Shown here: positions 30,101-38,307 of the stretch, piece by piece
Layout: each line of letters begins with the position of its first letter
How positions within the stretch are numbered: position 1 is the stretch's first letter
NCBI GenBank assembly: GCA_010672825.2
Contig: JAAHFU020000001.1
Coordinates: forward strand, 2,418,001 to 2,482,000
Reading direction: 5' to 3'
Length of the DNA stretch: 64,000 nucleotides
Origin: Leptolyngbya sp. SIO1E4
Lineage (GTDB): Bacteria; Cyanobacteriota; Cyanobacteriia; Phormidesmidales; Phormidesmidaceae
Notes under the pieces: model-generated
Database searches by the model: none
Seen by the model: the letters and a program-made list of their open reading frames with translations, nothing else
What the model was told of the DNA's origin: nothing
Made by a program: the position numbers and the translations under genes

Positions 30101-30993
30101 ACGGTGACCCCAGCAGCTTCGCCAATGGCATTCCCCGTGAGCAGTTCCGGTAGCGTGGTAGGAGTAAAGGGGAGGAGGGTTGCCTGAGGACTGTCTGGCA
30201 GAGTAGCCACCTCTAAGTTGAGCAGCAACCCTTCCTGAGCAATGCGAACCAGGCTATTGCCGTCTACGGCGCTGATAATGACTGTGCCTCCAGGGGTGGT
30301 GATAGTACCCGTGTTGAGCACTTGCCCCCCCACCAGCACGACCGATTCCCCCGGCAAAACGCTCAACGTGCCGGCATTGACCACGCTGCCCGGGGAGTTG
30401 GCAGTGAAGCTAAAGCTCTGGGGGTTGCCGACTAAAGCGGCATAGTCAGGGGTGCCAACGGTGCCGAAGGTGCCAGTGGCAAAGTTAACCTGGTCAGCGG
30501 TGATGGCGGTAAAAGAACCTTGCAGATTGAGGGCAGAGTTAGGGCCCAAGAGAATGCCGCTAGGGTTGATAAGAAACAGATTGGCGTCAGAGCCACTGAC
30601 CTGAAGGAGGCCATCAATGAGGGAAGGATTGCTGCCCGTGATGCGACTGAGGATGTTTTGGATGGCGGGGTCAGTGAGGAAGGTGGCGGTTTCCCCCGTG
30701 AGCAAATTGAAGTCAGAAAAGCTGTGGAAGAGGTTGTGGGTATCGGCTGAAGGGGTGCCGCCGGTAATGGCATGGTCATTACCGATGCGGTTGACCTGGG
30801 TGCCAGTGCCGTCATTGGCGGGGGAGATGCCGTCTGCAGCAGCGGGGGATGTTCCCAGGGCTGTCAGGAAGAGGGCAGTGGTGCCTGCGATCGCGGTGAA
30901 ACCGATTTGTGCCATCCCTTGATCTACCCTAAACGCCTGTGCATTGCTAACCCTGAACGTCGACATCGACGGTCGTTTTCTCAGTTCGCCCAT
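27178..30993 (-). CDS. TpsA-type exoprotein with acidic repeats and C-terminal CHAT domain, copy 2
   Basis: 1271 residues from the ATG at 30993 (other in-frame ATGs at 30966 and 30915). It has the same plan as copy 1: signal peptide, TPS domain with [14 protein letters not shown], beta-rich stalk, and a CHAT domain with HLATHGEF and MSACRT. Counting from the 30915 ATG, the catalytic pair is H1088/C1131. DNA at 30074-30942 is nearly identical, without gaps, to 26069-26937 of copy 1, so the N-terminal third is a recent duplication or gene conversion. The stalk differs completely: instead of STVSGN repeats it ends in a highly charged stretch of FRDEE/RGDDD units (~730-825 from the 30915 start). 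Copy 1 lies downstream, 268 bp beyond the end of this gene. Confidence 0.88.
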   Translation of the reverse strand: MGELRKRPSMSTFRVSNAQAFRVDQGMAQIGFTAIAGTTALFLTALGTSPAAADGISPANDGTGTQVNRIGNDHAITGGTPSADTHNLFHSFSDFNLLTGETATFLTDPAIQNILSRITGSNPSLIDGLLQVSGSDANLFLINPSGILLGPNSALNLQGSFTAITADQVNFATGTFGTVGTPDYAALVGNPQSFSFTANSPGSVVNAGTLSVLPGESVVLVGGQVLNTGTITTPGGTVIISAVDGNSLVRIAQEGLLLNLEVATLPDSPQATLLPFTPTTLPELLTGNAIGEAAGVTVNPDGSITLTESEVALPAEPGTAIVSGTLDASGEDFGGQLTVLGDTIGLLAATLETSGDRSGGTIRVGGEYKGEGPLPTAAITFVDGASTLIADALVQGDGGRIIVWSDQTTRSYGSLSARGGTAGGNGGFVETSSLGFLETTGAPDVGAPNGQGGTWLIDPFDIEIGFFTTTGFPNNNNPFVAESGPAQLDWGDIEAAFGTTPGVRVTVSTGVGGGDNGDITVVDGVDLAGVPADANLEFRAAGDIEIIPELTSSGGVSFDFEADTDNNGSGQIRIDNLLETQGGNILLQGADAGAAPAIDVRAPLRSNGGDISLLSRDSDIQITSLDAGGGAISIITPGLIRVTDTPSILTTGGAEITLEHGGSGATPFTVGDSATNGTAAGISNGANTVPFQAFSGTVSFGNIEIRTDTPNNDPGPSDIPDNFDPDEVDCFGGCDDFGAEPGGEDFSGGGFEEDFEFEEGGRDGFRDEERSEGRDNGFRDEEFDDGRGDDDGFRDEDRGDDDFRDEERGDDDFRDEERDEEPDEARGEEDLRDEGFRGGRGEDFEEISYDEWAFDDRFYADEFVNHFNLPVIPEPDFETSQGTLRSLTETVGTPPALVYARFRPAGSGTVARQPFLKQAQRFNPQPTDVLELVLVTPDSQPKRITVPSATREKVLAAVRQLQIELTDRTRRRRTTYLQPAQRLYSWLVTPLEDNLETEAVGHVSFIMAAGLRSLPLAALHDGEQFIIEKYSVGLMPSLALTDTRYSDLRQAPVLAMGASEFTDQPDLPAVPFELRTIVGQLRQGERSLNETFTPQTLISLRQASGYPVLHLATHGEFRAGGPDNSYIQFWNQRLGLDQLRQLQLNDPPLDLLVMSACRTALGDTAAELGFAGLAVQAGVKSALATLWQVSDLETAGLMAEFYTQLNQQPYKAEALRQAQLAMLRGEVTVVDGKLTWNGGSQPLPAELTDLRFGNIQHPYYWAAFTLVGSPW
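28480..28730 (-). repeat. Tandem repeats coding for charged FRDEERGDDD units
   Basis: The DNA repeats in units of about 30 bp; for example, the stretch around CGTCCCGGAAATCATCGTCA occurs twice in a row near 28545-28600. It codes for FRDEE, RGDDD and GFRDE repeats in the stalk of the 27178-30993 protein. Confidence 0.8.
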
Positions 30994-31112
30994 ATCCTGA
31001 TCTCAAGACACGCGCCATTAGGCTAGCGGTTTTTGACGGAATTGCAGTGTGTGTTGGTAGCCTTCTTTAAACTTGAGCGGTTTTTGAAGACAGGGTAGAA
31101 AGCACGCAGAAA

Positions 31113-31352
31113 TTAGAGTGAGCGTCGGTGTTGGGCCATGTACTGGCCGTGAATGCTGACTCCATAAGGAACGCAGTAAGTAAGCAGCGCTGACGCCCAG
31201 CGTCCTGCAGTCATTTTCCCCTGGAGGAGGGATGCGCCATGATTAATGATGAAGAGAATCGTGCCGACGATTAAAGCGACTCGGAGGGCCATCCTCATCA
31301 TGGCGGGGTTACCTAATGCTAAGAGATATCCACTGAAAGACGGAGTCTTCAT
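31113..31352 (-). CDS. nrtS: Nitrate/nitrite transporter NrtS-like small membrane protein
   Basis: 79 residues with two hydrophobic helices: MALRVALIVGTILFIINHG, then WASALLTYCVPYGVSIHG. The pattern ALxVALxVGTIL..INxG..LLxG.......RW...LLTY.VPY.VS matches NrtS, a small cyanobacterial/proteobacterial nitrate and nitrite uptake protein that acts in the cytoplasmic membrane, often as a pair or oligomer. The gene stands alone between the tpsA copy and the divergent channel gene. No nir or nar genes are nearby. No NtcA site was identified upstream; a GTA-N8-TAC match would support nitrogen control. Confidence 0.72.
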   Translation of the reverse strand: MKTPSFSGYLLALGNPAMMRMALRVALIVGTILFIINHGASLLQGKMTAGRWASALLTYCVPYGVSIHGQYMAQHRRSL

Positions 31353-31427
31353 TTTTAGCCTGTATACAAAAAAGATACTTGTCTACCATTCAATATCTAA
31401 GGGCTAATGGGGCCTATCTAAGGCGTT

Positions 31428-33536
31428 ATGACGAGTGGAAACCGGTCAGATCACCCGTTTTCGTTGTTCCATCGAGATCACATCTTGGTGTGTGGGCTGG
31501 GCAGCCTGGGTCAACATTGTGTGGCTAATTTAAAGACCTTTGGGGTGACGGTTCATGCGATAGAACTGGCTGCTCCAATTCGCTGGGAAATTCCGAACCT
31601 CCCCAACCTGATTGACACCCTGGTCATTGGGGACTGCCGCCAATCTGATGTATTGGATCAAGCGGGAGTTCGCCATTGCCGAGCTGTGCTCATCGTAACG
31701 ACTAACGAACGCGTTAACTTAGAAGCTGCCCTGAGCGCCAGGGTTTTAAATCCGAATATTCGCCTGGTGGTGCGCTCAGAAAAGCAAAATCTGAACGACT
31801 TGCTAGAGCAGCAACTGCAGAATTTTATTGCCTTCGAACCCACTCAACTGGCGGCTCCGGCGTTTGCCTTAGAAGCCTTGGGCGAAGAAATGATTGGTTT
31901 CTTTGAGATTGAGCATCACCAATTTCGGGTCGTGAAGCGTACCATTCACAGCCAGCACCGCTGGTGTGACAGCCGCAGAGTCCATGAGATTAACAACCGC
32001 GATCGCCGGGTTCTCCGCTACCTCAAAGCTGAGATCGCTAAGCTGACCCCAGAAGAACAAGCGACTCAGTTAGAGCATCCCTACAGCCCCTCAGCGCAGT
32101 TCTACACTTGGTTGCCAAACTCAGTGGTGCAATGTGGGGATGTGATGGTTACCGTTGAAGCTGAGTCTGATGAAGGCGTGGGTGCGCTGCCGCAATATGC
32201 GCCCCGTCCTGCCCGAGGGCAATGGCCGCAGTTCCGGCAGGTGCTGGCAAACTGGCAAAGGTGGAATCCGCGTCAGGCGATCGCTCAATTCTGGCGTTCC
32301 AGCTACGAACATCAAATTCGTCGAGTTGTGCTTCTCTGCGGTGTGGCGGTGGTGTCCCTTTGTCTGATTGGCACTGTGTTGATGGTGCTGACTGGGGTCG
32401 CACCAACGCTAGCCGATGCCTTTTACGCCACCGTTGTCTTGCTACTTGGCGGCTATGGTGATTTATTTAGCGAGTTCTCACTCACGGTTCCCATTCCTTG
32501 GTGGTTACGCTTCTTTAGTCTCTGTCTGACGCTGACTGGAACTGCCTTTATTGGAGTGCTTTATGCCCTCTTGACGGAGAAACTCCTGGCGCTCAAATTT
32601 AAGTTTTCAGCTAAACGCCCTCCCATTCCAGAGAAAGGCCATGTCGTGGTGATTTGGTTAGGCCGTGTGGGGCGCCAGGTCGTACAGATATTACAAGATC
32701 TTAAGCAGCCAGTTGTCGGCATTACCAGCCAAACCATTGACTCTGATGTGTTGCCCCACATGCCGCTCATGACTGGGCGGATTGGGGATGCGCTGGAGAA
32801 CGCCAACTTACCAACCGCTAAGAGCATCGTTGCAGTCAGCGATGATGAAATTCAAAACCTCGAACTGGGCTTAATGGCCTATCGCGTGAATCCATACAGT
32901 CGCCTGATTATTCGGACCTATGATCAGCTGTTTACTGACAAAGTTGCCCAACTGTTTCCGGATGCGCAGGTCCTGTGTGCATCGGCATTGTCGGCTGAGG
33001 CATTTGCTGGCGCTGCATTTGGAGAAAATGTCATAGGTTTATTTCGACTGTATTCTCAGACGGTTCTGGTGACACAGTATGAGGTAGAAACGGATGACAC
33101 GCTCAATGGCCTGATATTGGGTGAGGTCGCCTACGGGTATGGGGTGGTTCCTATCTGGTATCAGCCCCATGGTAGGGCGCCAAAAATCATGCCCTCAGAC
33201 GATACGAAGCTGCAGGTGGGCGATCGCCTCGTGGTGCTAGGCACAATTCGTGGCTTACGCCGGATCGAGCAAAGCGATCTCGCCCCCAAACAGTGGCAGG
33301 TACGCGTGTTAGATGCCAAAGCTGCAGATGCCAGGTTTGAAGGCGGCCTTGAAATTGCCCGCATCACAGGCTGTGACATTGGCCAAGCCCATGCCGTGAT
33401 GAACAACCTGCCCGCTATTTTTCCTCACCGACTCTATCTCCATCAAGCGTTGAGGCTGGTGAGGCGCCTGAGTCGTTTGCGGGTTAACGCTGAACTGCTG
33501 CCGCTCAAAGATCGGGTAGGCAGCGAGGTGCCATAG
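31428..33536 (+). CDS. Ion channel protein with two KTN/RCK (TrkA-N) NAD-binding domains
   Basis: 702 residues. The N-terminal Rossmann KTN domain (~14-135: HILVCGLGSLGQHCVANL, GDCRQSDVL) is followed by a linker, then a membrane section (~300-390) with two helices flanking a pore loop, VVLLLGGYGDLFSEF, where GGYGDL stands in place of the usual TVGYGD. A second KTN domain begins at ~405 (GHVVVIWLGRVGRQVVQIL) and a TrkA-C-like region ends the protein. This is a potassium-channel-like or Castor/Pollux-like architecture in which nucleotide binding gates ion flow. It is divergent from nrtS and convergent with an HtrA gene. Confidence 0.82.
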   Translation: MTSGNRSDHPFSLFHRDHILVCGLGSLGQHCVANLKTFGVTVHAIELAAPIRWEIPNLPNLIDTLVIGDCRQSDVLDQAGVRHCRAVLIVTTNERVNLEAALSARVLNPNIRLVVRSEKQNLNDLLEQQLQNFIAFEPTQLAAPAFALEALGEEMIGFFEIEHHQFRVVKRTIHSQHRWCDSRRVHEINNRDRRVLRYLKAEIAKLTPEEQATQLEHPYSPSAQFYTWLPNSVVQCGDVMVTVEAESDEGVGALPQYAPRPARGQWPQFRQVLANWQRWNPRQAIAQFWRSSYEHQIRRVVLLCGVAVVSLCLIGTVLMVLTGVAPTLADAFYATVVLLLGGYGDLFSEFSLTVPIPWWLRFFSLCLTLTGTAFIGVLYALLTEKLLALKFKFSAKRPPIPEKGHVVVIWLGRVGRQVVQILQDLKQPVVGITSQTIDSDVLPHMPLMTGRIGDALENANLPTAKSIVAVSDDEIQNLELGLMAYRVNPYSRLIIRTYDQLFTDKVAQLFPDAQVLCASALSAEAFAGAAFGENVIGLFRLYSQTVLVTQYEVETDDTLNGLILGEVAYGYGVVPIWYQPHGRAPKIMPSDDTKLQVGDRLVVLGTIRGLRRIEQSDLAPKQWQVRVLDAKAADARFEGGLEIARITGCDIGQAHAVMNNLPAIFPHRLYLHQALRLVRRLSRLRVNAELLPLKDRVGSEVP

Positions 33537-33563
33537 CGGCGAAAACCTTTAAGCTGTGGGGCT

Positions 33564-34748
33564 CTAATTGCTGCTATCCAGCTCAGCAGTTGTCACTCGC
33601 AATTGCTCGGTCTGCTCACCCCGTTGAACCTTGAGCTGCAAAATCTGCCCCACTTGGCTGTTTTCTACCTTGCTTTGCAGCGTATCGGCAGACTTCACCA
33701 TCTGCCCATCCACTTCGAGAATGATGTCTCCCCGGCGTAGCCCCGATACAGCCGCCGGGGTGTCGGGCACAACGCGCACCACTAAAACCCCTTCAACCTC
33801 AGGCAGCATAATGCCCGCATTCGGGTCTTCGTTATTGCGGCGGGCGATCTCTGCCGTCAGTGTGGCAATCTGAACACCCAAGTAAGGATGGGCGATCACT
33901 TCACCCCGCACCAGCTGATCCTTAATTTCCTTAGCTTTATTGATAGGAATAGCAAAGCCAATGCCCATGGCATCGGCACGAATAGCTGTATTAATCCCAA
34001 TGACATCCCCTGTTTGATTTAACAAAGGGCCACCCGAATTGCCAGGATTAATCGCAGCATCTGTTTGAATAAAATCTAAGCGTTTTTCAGGAATCCCAAC
34101 CGATGCACTGGAGCGCTTGAGGGTGCTGACAATGCCCAGGGTGACTGTGTTGTCTAGGCCTAAGGGGTTGCCGACCGCGATCGCCCAATCTCCCACCTGT
34201 ACCTGGTTAGAATCCCCCAGGGTGGCAACCGGTAACGCGTCTGTATCCGCATCAATTTTGACGACAGCAAGATCAGTAATACTGTCTTCGCCTTCTACGA
34301 TGCCTTCAAAACTGCGGCCATCTTTAAGGGTGACGGTGACGCGATCAGCCCCATTGACAACGTGGGAGTTGGTTAAGATGTCGCCCTCCGGCGAGATGAT
34401 GAACCCAGACCCTTGACCTCGTAAACGTTCTTCTTGCGGGTAGGCTGGAATTCCGTTAGGGCCAAAAAATCCCCGGAAAAACGGATCATCGAAGAAGATA
34501 TCTGGGGTATCGCGAACAATGGTTTTCTCTGTATCAATGCGCACCACTGCGTTGCCCACACGCTCAACCGCAGTTGCCACAAAACTGCGCTGGCTGCTGG
34601 GTGTCGCAGGAAACGACCCCGGTTCCGCCAGGGTTTGTGCAAACGCTGGCCGTTGGCCGGTTACCATCACCAGTACCGCGACCAAACACACGATCAGCCC
34701 CCGCAATAGCAGGTGTCGCCAAGAGTAAAACCAAGCCATGAACGCCAT
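33564..34748 (-). CDS. HtrA/Deg-family serine protease
   Basis: 394 residues with a signal anchor or peptide (~14-38, ending AFAQ). The trypsin-like domain (~55-260) carries the full triad: H129 (LTNSHVV), D159 (SITDLAVVKID) and S238 (NPGNSGGPL). One PDZ domain follows (~285-385: GVLVVRVVPDTPAAVSGLRRGDIILEVDGQ). It is a periplasmic or membrane-attached quality-control protease of the cyanobacterial HhoA/HhoB/HtrA group; which one cannot be told by eye. A paralog lies at 59475-60725 in this window. The start could be the first or fourth codon (MAFM). It is convergent with the channel gene. Confidence 0.92.
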   Translation of the reverse strand: MAFMAWFYSWRHLLLRGLIVCLVAVLVMVTGQRPAFAQTLAEPGSFPATPSSQRSFVATAVERVGNAVVRIDTEKTIVRDTPDIFFDDPFFRGFFGPNGIPAYPQEERLRGQGSGFIISPEGDILTNSHVVNGADRVTVTLKDGRSFEGIVEGEDSITDLAVVKIDADTDALPVATLGDSNQVQVGDWAIAVGNPLGLDNTVTLGIVSTLKRSSASVGIPEKRLDFIQTDAAINPGNSGGPLLNQTGDVIGINTAIRADAMGIGFAIPINKAKEIKDQLVRGEVIAHPYLGVQIATLTAEIARRNNEDPNAGIMLPEVEGVLVVRVVPDTPAAVSGLRRGDIILEVDGQMVKSADTLQSKVENSQVGQILQLKVQRGEQTEQLRVTTAELDSSN

Positions 34749-34963
34749 TGAACTCTCCGAACTTATGGGAAAACACAGGCAACACTAGTGGGTCAAGGTC
34801 TACCCTGTAATAAGCTGCCCTTAGGCTTATCCTGTCTTATACCAGTTGGCTAGGATATATGGGGAAATTACCTCGAAGAAAGCAGAAATTCCCGACTGTT
34901 TCTCTTCCATCATATTCAGCATTGAGCCTTTGAGTGTTTACAAAGCCGTCATTTCACATCCCA

Positions 34964-35374
34964 ATGACCTACAACCTGCGATCGCGTGTCTTTCAGCGCC
35001 CTCCTGCCTTGATTGCTATGAGTTTCTTGATGGTACTTGGCTTAGCCTTTGCGGGCTGTACCACGGCCTCCAGTGATAGCAGCGCCGCCCCCTCCTATGA
35101 ACAGCAGCTAGCAGAACACCTGACTGCAGAAGGTGCAACCATGTACGGAGCGTTCTGGTGCCCCCACTGTGCTGACCAGAAAGCGTTGTTTGGCGATGCC
35201 GTCAAGGCGATGCCGTATGTTGAGTGTGCTGCCGACGGAGAAAATGCCCAGCCCCAGCTTTGCCAAGAAAAAGATATCCGAGGGTATCCTACTTGGGAGA
35301 TTGAGGGTGAGTTTTATCCTGGTGTCCATTCCCTAGAGGCCCTGGCCGCATTATCCGGCTTCCAGGGCGAATAA
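34964..35374 (+). CDS. Thioredoxin-like lipoprotein related to the VKOR C-terminal domain
   Basis: 136 residues from the ATG at 34964 (an upstream start at 34934 adds 10). LMVLGLAFAGC is a lipobox with C32 as the lipidated residue. The mature part has YGAFWCPHCADQKALFG (C67-x-x-C70), then YVECAADGENAQPQLCQ and IRGYPTWEI with a cis-proline. This matches the thioredoxin half of cyanobacterial VKOR-Trx fusion proteins. VKOR partners form disulfide bonds in secreted proteins; here the thioredoxin half is encoded alone, without the VKOR membrane half. It lies 41 bp upstream of the InrS-like regulator gene and may be co-transcribed with it. Confidence 0.8.
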   Translation: MTYNLRSRVFQRPPALIAMSFLMVLGLAFAGCTTASSDSSAAPSYEQQLAEHLTAEGATMYGAFWCPHCADQKALFGDAVKAMPYVECAADGENAQPQLCQEKDIRGYPTWEIEGEFYPGVHSLEALAALSGFQGE

Positions 35375-35415
35375 AGGGTCTTCACTGTGCATCAATAGTT
35401 CCTAAGGATCTTCTT

Positions 35416-35772
35416 ATGGCAATTGCAAAGCCGGGGCATTCTCATAACAGTAGTGTTTCTGCTCACTCGCATGGGGCTGATGCGACCCAATCCCATGGCC
35501 ACGTTCATAATCCTGAGTCTCTGCAGCGAATTCTGAACCGATTTGCCCGCGTCGAAGGCCATATTCGGGGGATTAAGACCATGATTCAAGAGGGTCGCCC
35601 TTGCCCAGATGTGTTGGTTCAAATTGCAGCTGTTCGCGGGGCTTTAGATCGCGTAGCTCGCATTATCTTGGATGAACACTTAAGTGAGTGCATCACCCGG
35701 GCAGCGGAGGAAGGCAACATTGAGGCAGAAATTGATGAGCTTAAGGCGGCACTGGATCGTTTTCTGCCTTAA
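35416..35772 (+). CDS. inrS: CsoR-family metal-sensing repressor, InrS-like (nickel)
   Basis: 118 residues: a His-rich N-terminus (~8-31) and an all-helical CsoR/RcnR core. C63, H88 and C92 have the same 25- and 4-residue spacing as the copper site of CsoR and the C53/H78/C82 site of Synechocystis InrS. H31 lies 32 residues before C63, just as H21 does in InrS. This points to nickel sensing and derepression of a Ni exporter such as NrsD. No exporter is adjacent here; the upstream neighbour is the thioredoxin-like lipoprotein. The assignment to InrS rather than CsoR rests on residue spacing and is good but not final. Confidence 0.78.
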   Translation: MAIAKPGHSHNSSVSAHSHGADATQSHGHVHNPESLQRILNRFARVEGHIRGIKTMIQEGRPCPDVLVQIAAVRGALDRVARIILDEHLSECITRAAEEGNIEAEIDELKAALDRFLP

Positions 35773-36034
35773 GCACCCCCCGAGTGAGGGTGCGCTGACA
35801 GGGGTATCTAACGGATTGCGATCGCAGCGGCGAAAAAACCGAACCTGCATTTTGGAATGCCTTTGATAGCCTATACGTAGGCTAGAGGTAACCTCAATAC
35901 AGACCCTTTCAATGGGGCTGCTGATGGTCATGCCACATCTGGAATGGCCTTGAGTTGGGTGGCAAGCATCCAAAACAAGGGGTTATCTGGCAATCTGTTC
36001 TAATTTTTCAAATATTATTCGAGGGAGTTGTTGA

Positions 36035-37039
36035 ATGGCTGCTACTGACTTCAAAGATTACTACTCGATATTGGGGGTCAGTAAGTCGGCCAGCACCGAC
36101 GAGATTAAGCGGGCATTTCGTAAACTTGCCCGCAAATATCATCCAGACGTTAACCCGGGTAATCGAACCGCTGAAGCCAAATTCAAGGAAGTCAGCGAAG
36201 CGTATGAGGTCCTATCCGATAGTGATAAGCGCCGCAAATACGACCAATTTGGCCGCTATTGGCAACAAGCAGACCGTAGCGGTGGTTACGGCTCTACTAG
36301 CGACTTCGGTGACTTTGACTTCAGCAATTATGGCAGTTTTGAAGAGTTCATCAATGAGCTGCTGGGTCGCTTTGGGAGCGGCTTTGGGGGGCCTGGTGGT
36401 GCTTCAACTGGGCGTAATGCATACGCTTATCGCAGTGCCCCAAGAGGCGGTTTTGGAAACGACTTCGGCAAGGCCTCTGGCGCGGCTGGTTCCTCTGGGC
36501 AATCTTTTGATCAAGATGCCAAAATCTCTCTGAGTCTGAGCGAAGCCTTTAGGGGAACCCGAAAACGGCTGAAAATCGGGTCTGAAGAAGTTGAAGTTCG
36601 CATTCCCGCCGGGGCTAAGCAAGGAACTAAAGTACGCCTGCGTGGCAAAGGGCAGATGAACCCCTATTCCGGATTGCGGGGCGACATTTACTTGATTGTG
36701 AACTTGCTGGCTCATAACACCTTCCAGTTTGAGGGAGATAACTTACTGTGTGAAGTTCCCATTACGCCAGATGAGGCAGTATTAGGGGGCAAAATTGAGG
36801 TGCCCACGCCCGATGGCAGCGTCACGATGAATTTGCCAGCTGGGGTCAAATCTGGTCAATCTCTGCGCCTACGGGGTAAGGGATGGCCTAGCCCTAAAGG
36901 GGGAAGAGGGGATCAGTTGGTGCGGGTCGTCATTACACCGCCGAAATCGTTGACGAATCAAGAACGGCAGCTATATGAACAGATCCAAAACCAACGCACC
37001 ACAAATCCTCGCAGTCATCTCAGTCAGGTAAGCTTGTAA
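36035..37039 (+). CDS. DnaJ-family co-chaperone (type II, CbpA-like)
   Basis: 334 residues with GAGGGAG before the ATG. The J domain (~7-75) has HPD at 36-38, the site that stimulates Hsp70 (DnaK) ATPase. A Gly/Phe-rich segment (~85-150, with [18 protein letters not shown]) follows, then two DnaJ C-terminal substrate-binding domains (~165-325). The cysteine-rich zinc domain of DnaJ itself is absent, so this is a type II protein. Cyanobacteria have several such proteins with different DnaK partners. No dnaK is adjacent. Confidence 0.92.
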   Translation: MAATDFKDYYSILGVSKSASTDEIKRAFRKLARKYHPDVNPGNRTAEAKFKEVSEAYEVLSDSDKRRKYDQFGRYWQQADRSGGYGSTSDFGDFDFSNYGSFEEFINELLGRFGSGFGGPGGASTGRNAYAYRSAPRGGFGNDFGKASGAAGSSGQSFDQDAKISLSLSEAFRGTRKRLKIGSEEVEVRIPAGAKQGTKVRLRGKGQMNPYSGLRGDIYLIVNLLAHNTFQFEGDNLLCEVPITPDEAVLGGKIEVPTPDGSVTMNLPAGVKSGQSLRLRGKGWPSPKGGRGDQLVRVVITPPKSLTNQERQLYEQIQNQRTTNPRSHLSQVSL

Positions 37040-37175
37040 TTTCCCTGAAAGGAAGGGGGCTACCCTGACTATCCTCTAGACAGGGCAATACTCAACCGCC
37101 TGCATAGAGAGGCATGACTAATGTCACCTCCTGAACGCAGGCATAATTAGACTTAAAAGATTGCGTGTAACGAGC

Positions 37176-38021
37176 ATGACGAGCAGCTATCAATCAACCC
37201 CCGACTACGAAATTGGGCAAGAAGCCTGGTGGGTACAGCGTTGGGTAGATTTGTTAAATAACTATCGCTTCAAGAAACGCTTAGAGCGGGGTCGCCGTTA
37301 TGCCCGAGAAGGGAATATTCTGAATCTTGAATATGAAGGGTCTAAGGTTGTTGCTCTAGTTCAGGGAACGGCGCCAGAGCCTTATCGATTATCTATCTGG
37401 CTGGATTCCTTTTCCGCTGAAGACTGGAACTATGTGATTGATAGTTTGGCAGAGCATGCGCTGTTTCCAGCTCAGCTTTTGGCAGGGGAAATGCCTGCAA
37501 ATATTGAAGCGGTTTTTACGGCGAATGGTTTGAGTTTGTTTCCTTTCCAACTGTCAGAGGTGCATTCTCGCTGTAGCTGCCCTGACCCTAAAAACCCCTG
37601 TAAGCATATTGCTGCCGTTTATTATCAGCTCGGGGATTTCTTTCGCGAAGATCCGTTTATTCTGTTTCAATTGCGGGGGCGCGATCGCGCGCAAATCTTG
37701 GAAGCTTTACGGCAGAAACGGCAGCAATCTGTCGATGCGATCGACGTCTCCTCTCCCTCTGCAGCGAGCGCAGAAGATGCGAAGCCTACAGGGGCAGCTC
37801 AAGTGCCCTTAGATGTTCGTACTTTTTGGCAGTATGACCAACCCCTGGATTCTTCTCTGGTAGTCGTGACTCCGGCCACCACAACCGTCTTAGATGTTCT
37901 GGATAATATTCCCTTGCCCGTGAATGATGCCCGTGTGGTGATGGCCTACTTCCGAGATCTTTACCAGACGGTTAGTCAAAAGGCCGCTATGCAAGCCTTA
38001 GCACCCAACGCAGACTCTTAA
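37176..38021 (+). CDS. SWIM zinc-finger protein
   Basis: 281 residues from the ATG at 37176 (an upstream start at 37161 adds five). The SWIM motif is SRCSCPDPKNPCKHIAAVYY, fitting CxCx(n)CxH zinc binding, at about residue 130-150. SWIM domains mediate DNA or protein contacts; similar bacterial proteins are often encoded beside SNF2-type helicases, but no such helicase is in this window. The N-terminal ~120 residues (VQRWVDLLNNYRFKKRLERGRRYAREGN) are typical of the family. The last ~80 residues, after a low-complexity spacer, are of unknown role. Confidence 0.85.
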   Translation: MTSSYQSTPDYEIGQEAWWVQRWVDLLNNYRFKKRLERGRRYAREGNILNLEYEGSKVVALVQGTAPEPYRLSIWLDSFSAEDWNYVIDSLAEHALFPAQLLAGEMPANIEAVFTANGLSLFPFQLSEVHSRCSCPDPKNPCKHIAAVYYQLGDFFREDPFILFQLRGRDRAQILEALRQKRQQSVDAIDVSSPSAASAEDAKPTGAAQVPLDVRTFWQYDQPLDSSLVVVTPATTTVLDVLDNIPLPVNDARVVMAYFRDLYQTVSQKAAMQALAPNADS

Positions 38022-38141
38022 GCGTGCCCACCTTCAAGGTCAACTATTCATTTTTGATAGTCCAGAAAAGGTACAAACACCTGAGGTGTCGCTTAGCTTA
38101 ACAGCGATATGGTTACCCTTCCAATACCCCGTAAACGAAAT

Positions 38142-38226
38142 GCTGACACTGTCTTCGAGGTAGGGCCTTCTGATGAGCGCGAGCATTTTGCTCACGCCTG
38201 AATTCATCCTCAAGATCAGCGATGTC
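38142..38226 (+). repeat. 85-bp dispersed repeat, copy A
   Basis: It starts GCTGACACTGTCTTCG, has the central hairpin GCGAGCATTTTGCTC, and ends ATCAGCGATGTC. It aligns without gaps to 56437-56521. Confidence 0.85.
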
Positions 38227-38248
38227 AAAACAGAGAGTACACAAACAA

Positions 38249-38284
38249 AAGCCCCAGGTGCAGACAACTGCATTCCCAGGGCTT
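38249..38284 (-). terminator. Terminator of the HpsJ-like gene
   Basis: An AAGCCC/GGGCTT outer stem with a nested TGCA/TGCA stem is followed, reading minus, by TTTTGTTTG. It lies 24 bp past the stop at 38308. Confidence 0.55.
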
Positions 38285-38307
38285 CTGTCGTTATGCATGC
38301 ATGAATT

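Noticed and set aside
38040-38273. 77-codon minus-strand ORF
   Set aside because: It lies over the 85-bp repeat and the HpsJ-like terminator; a shadow of repeat sequence.
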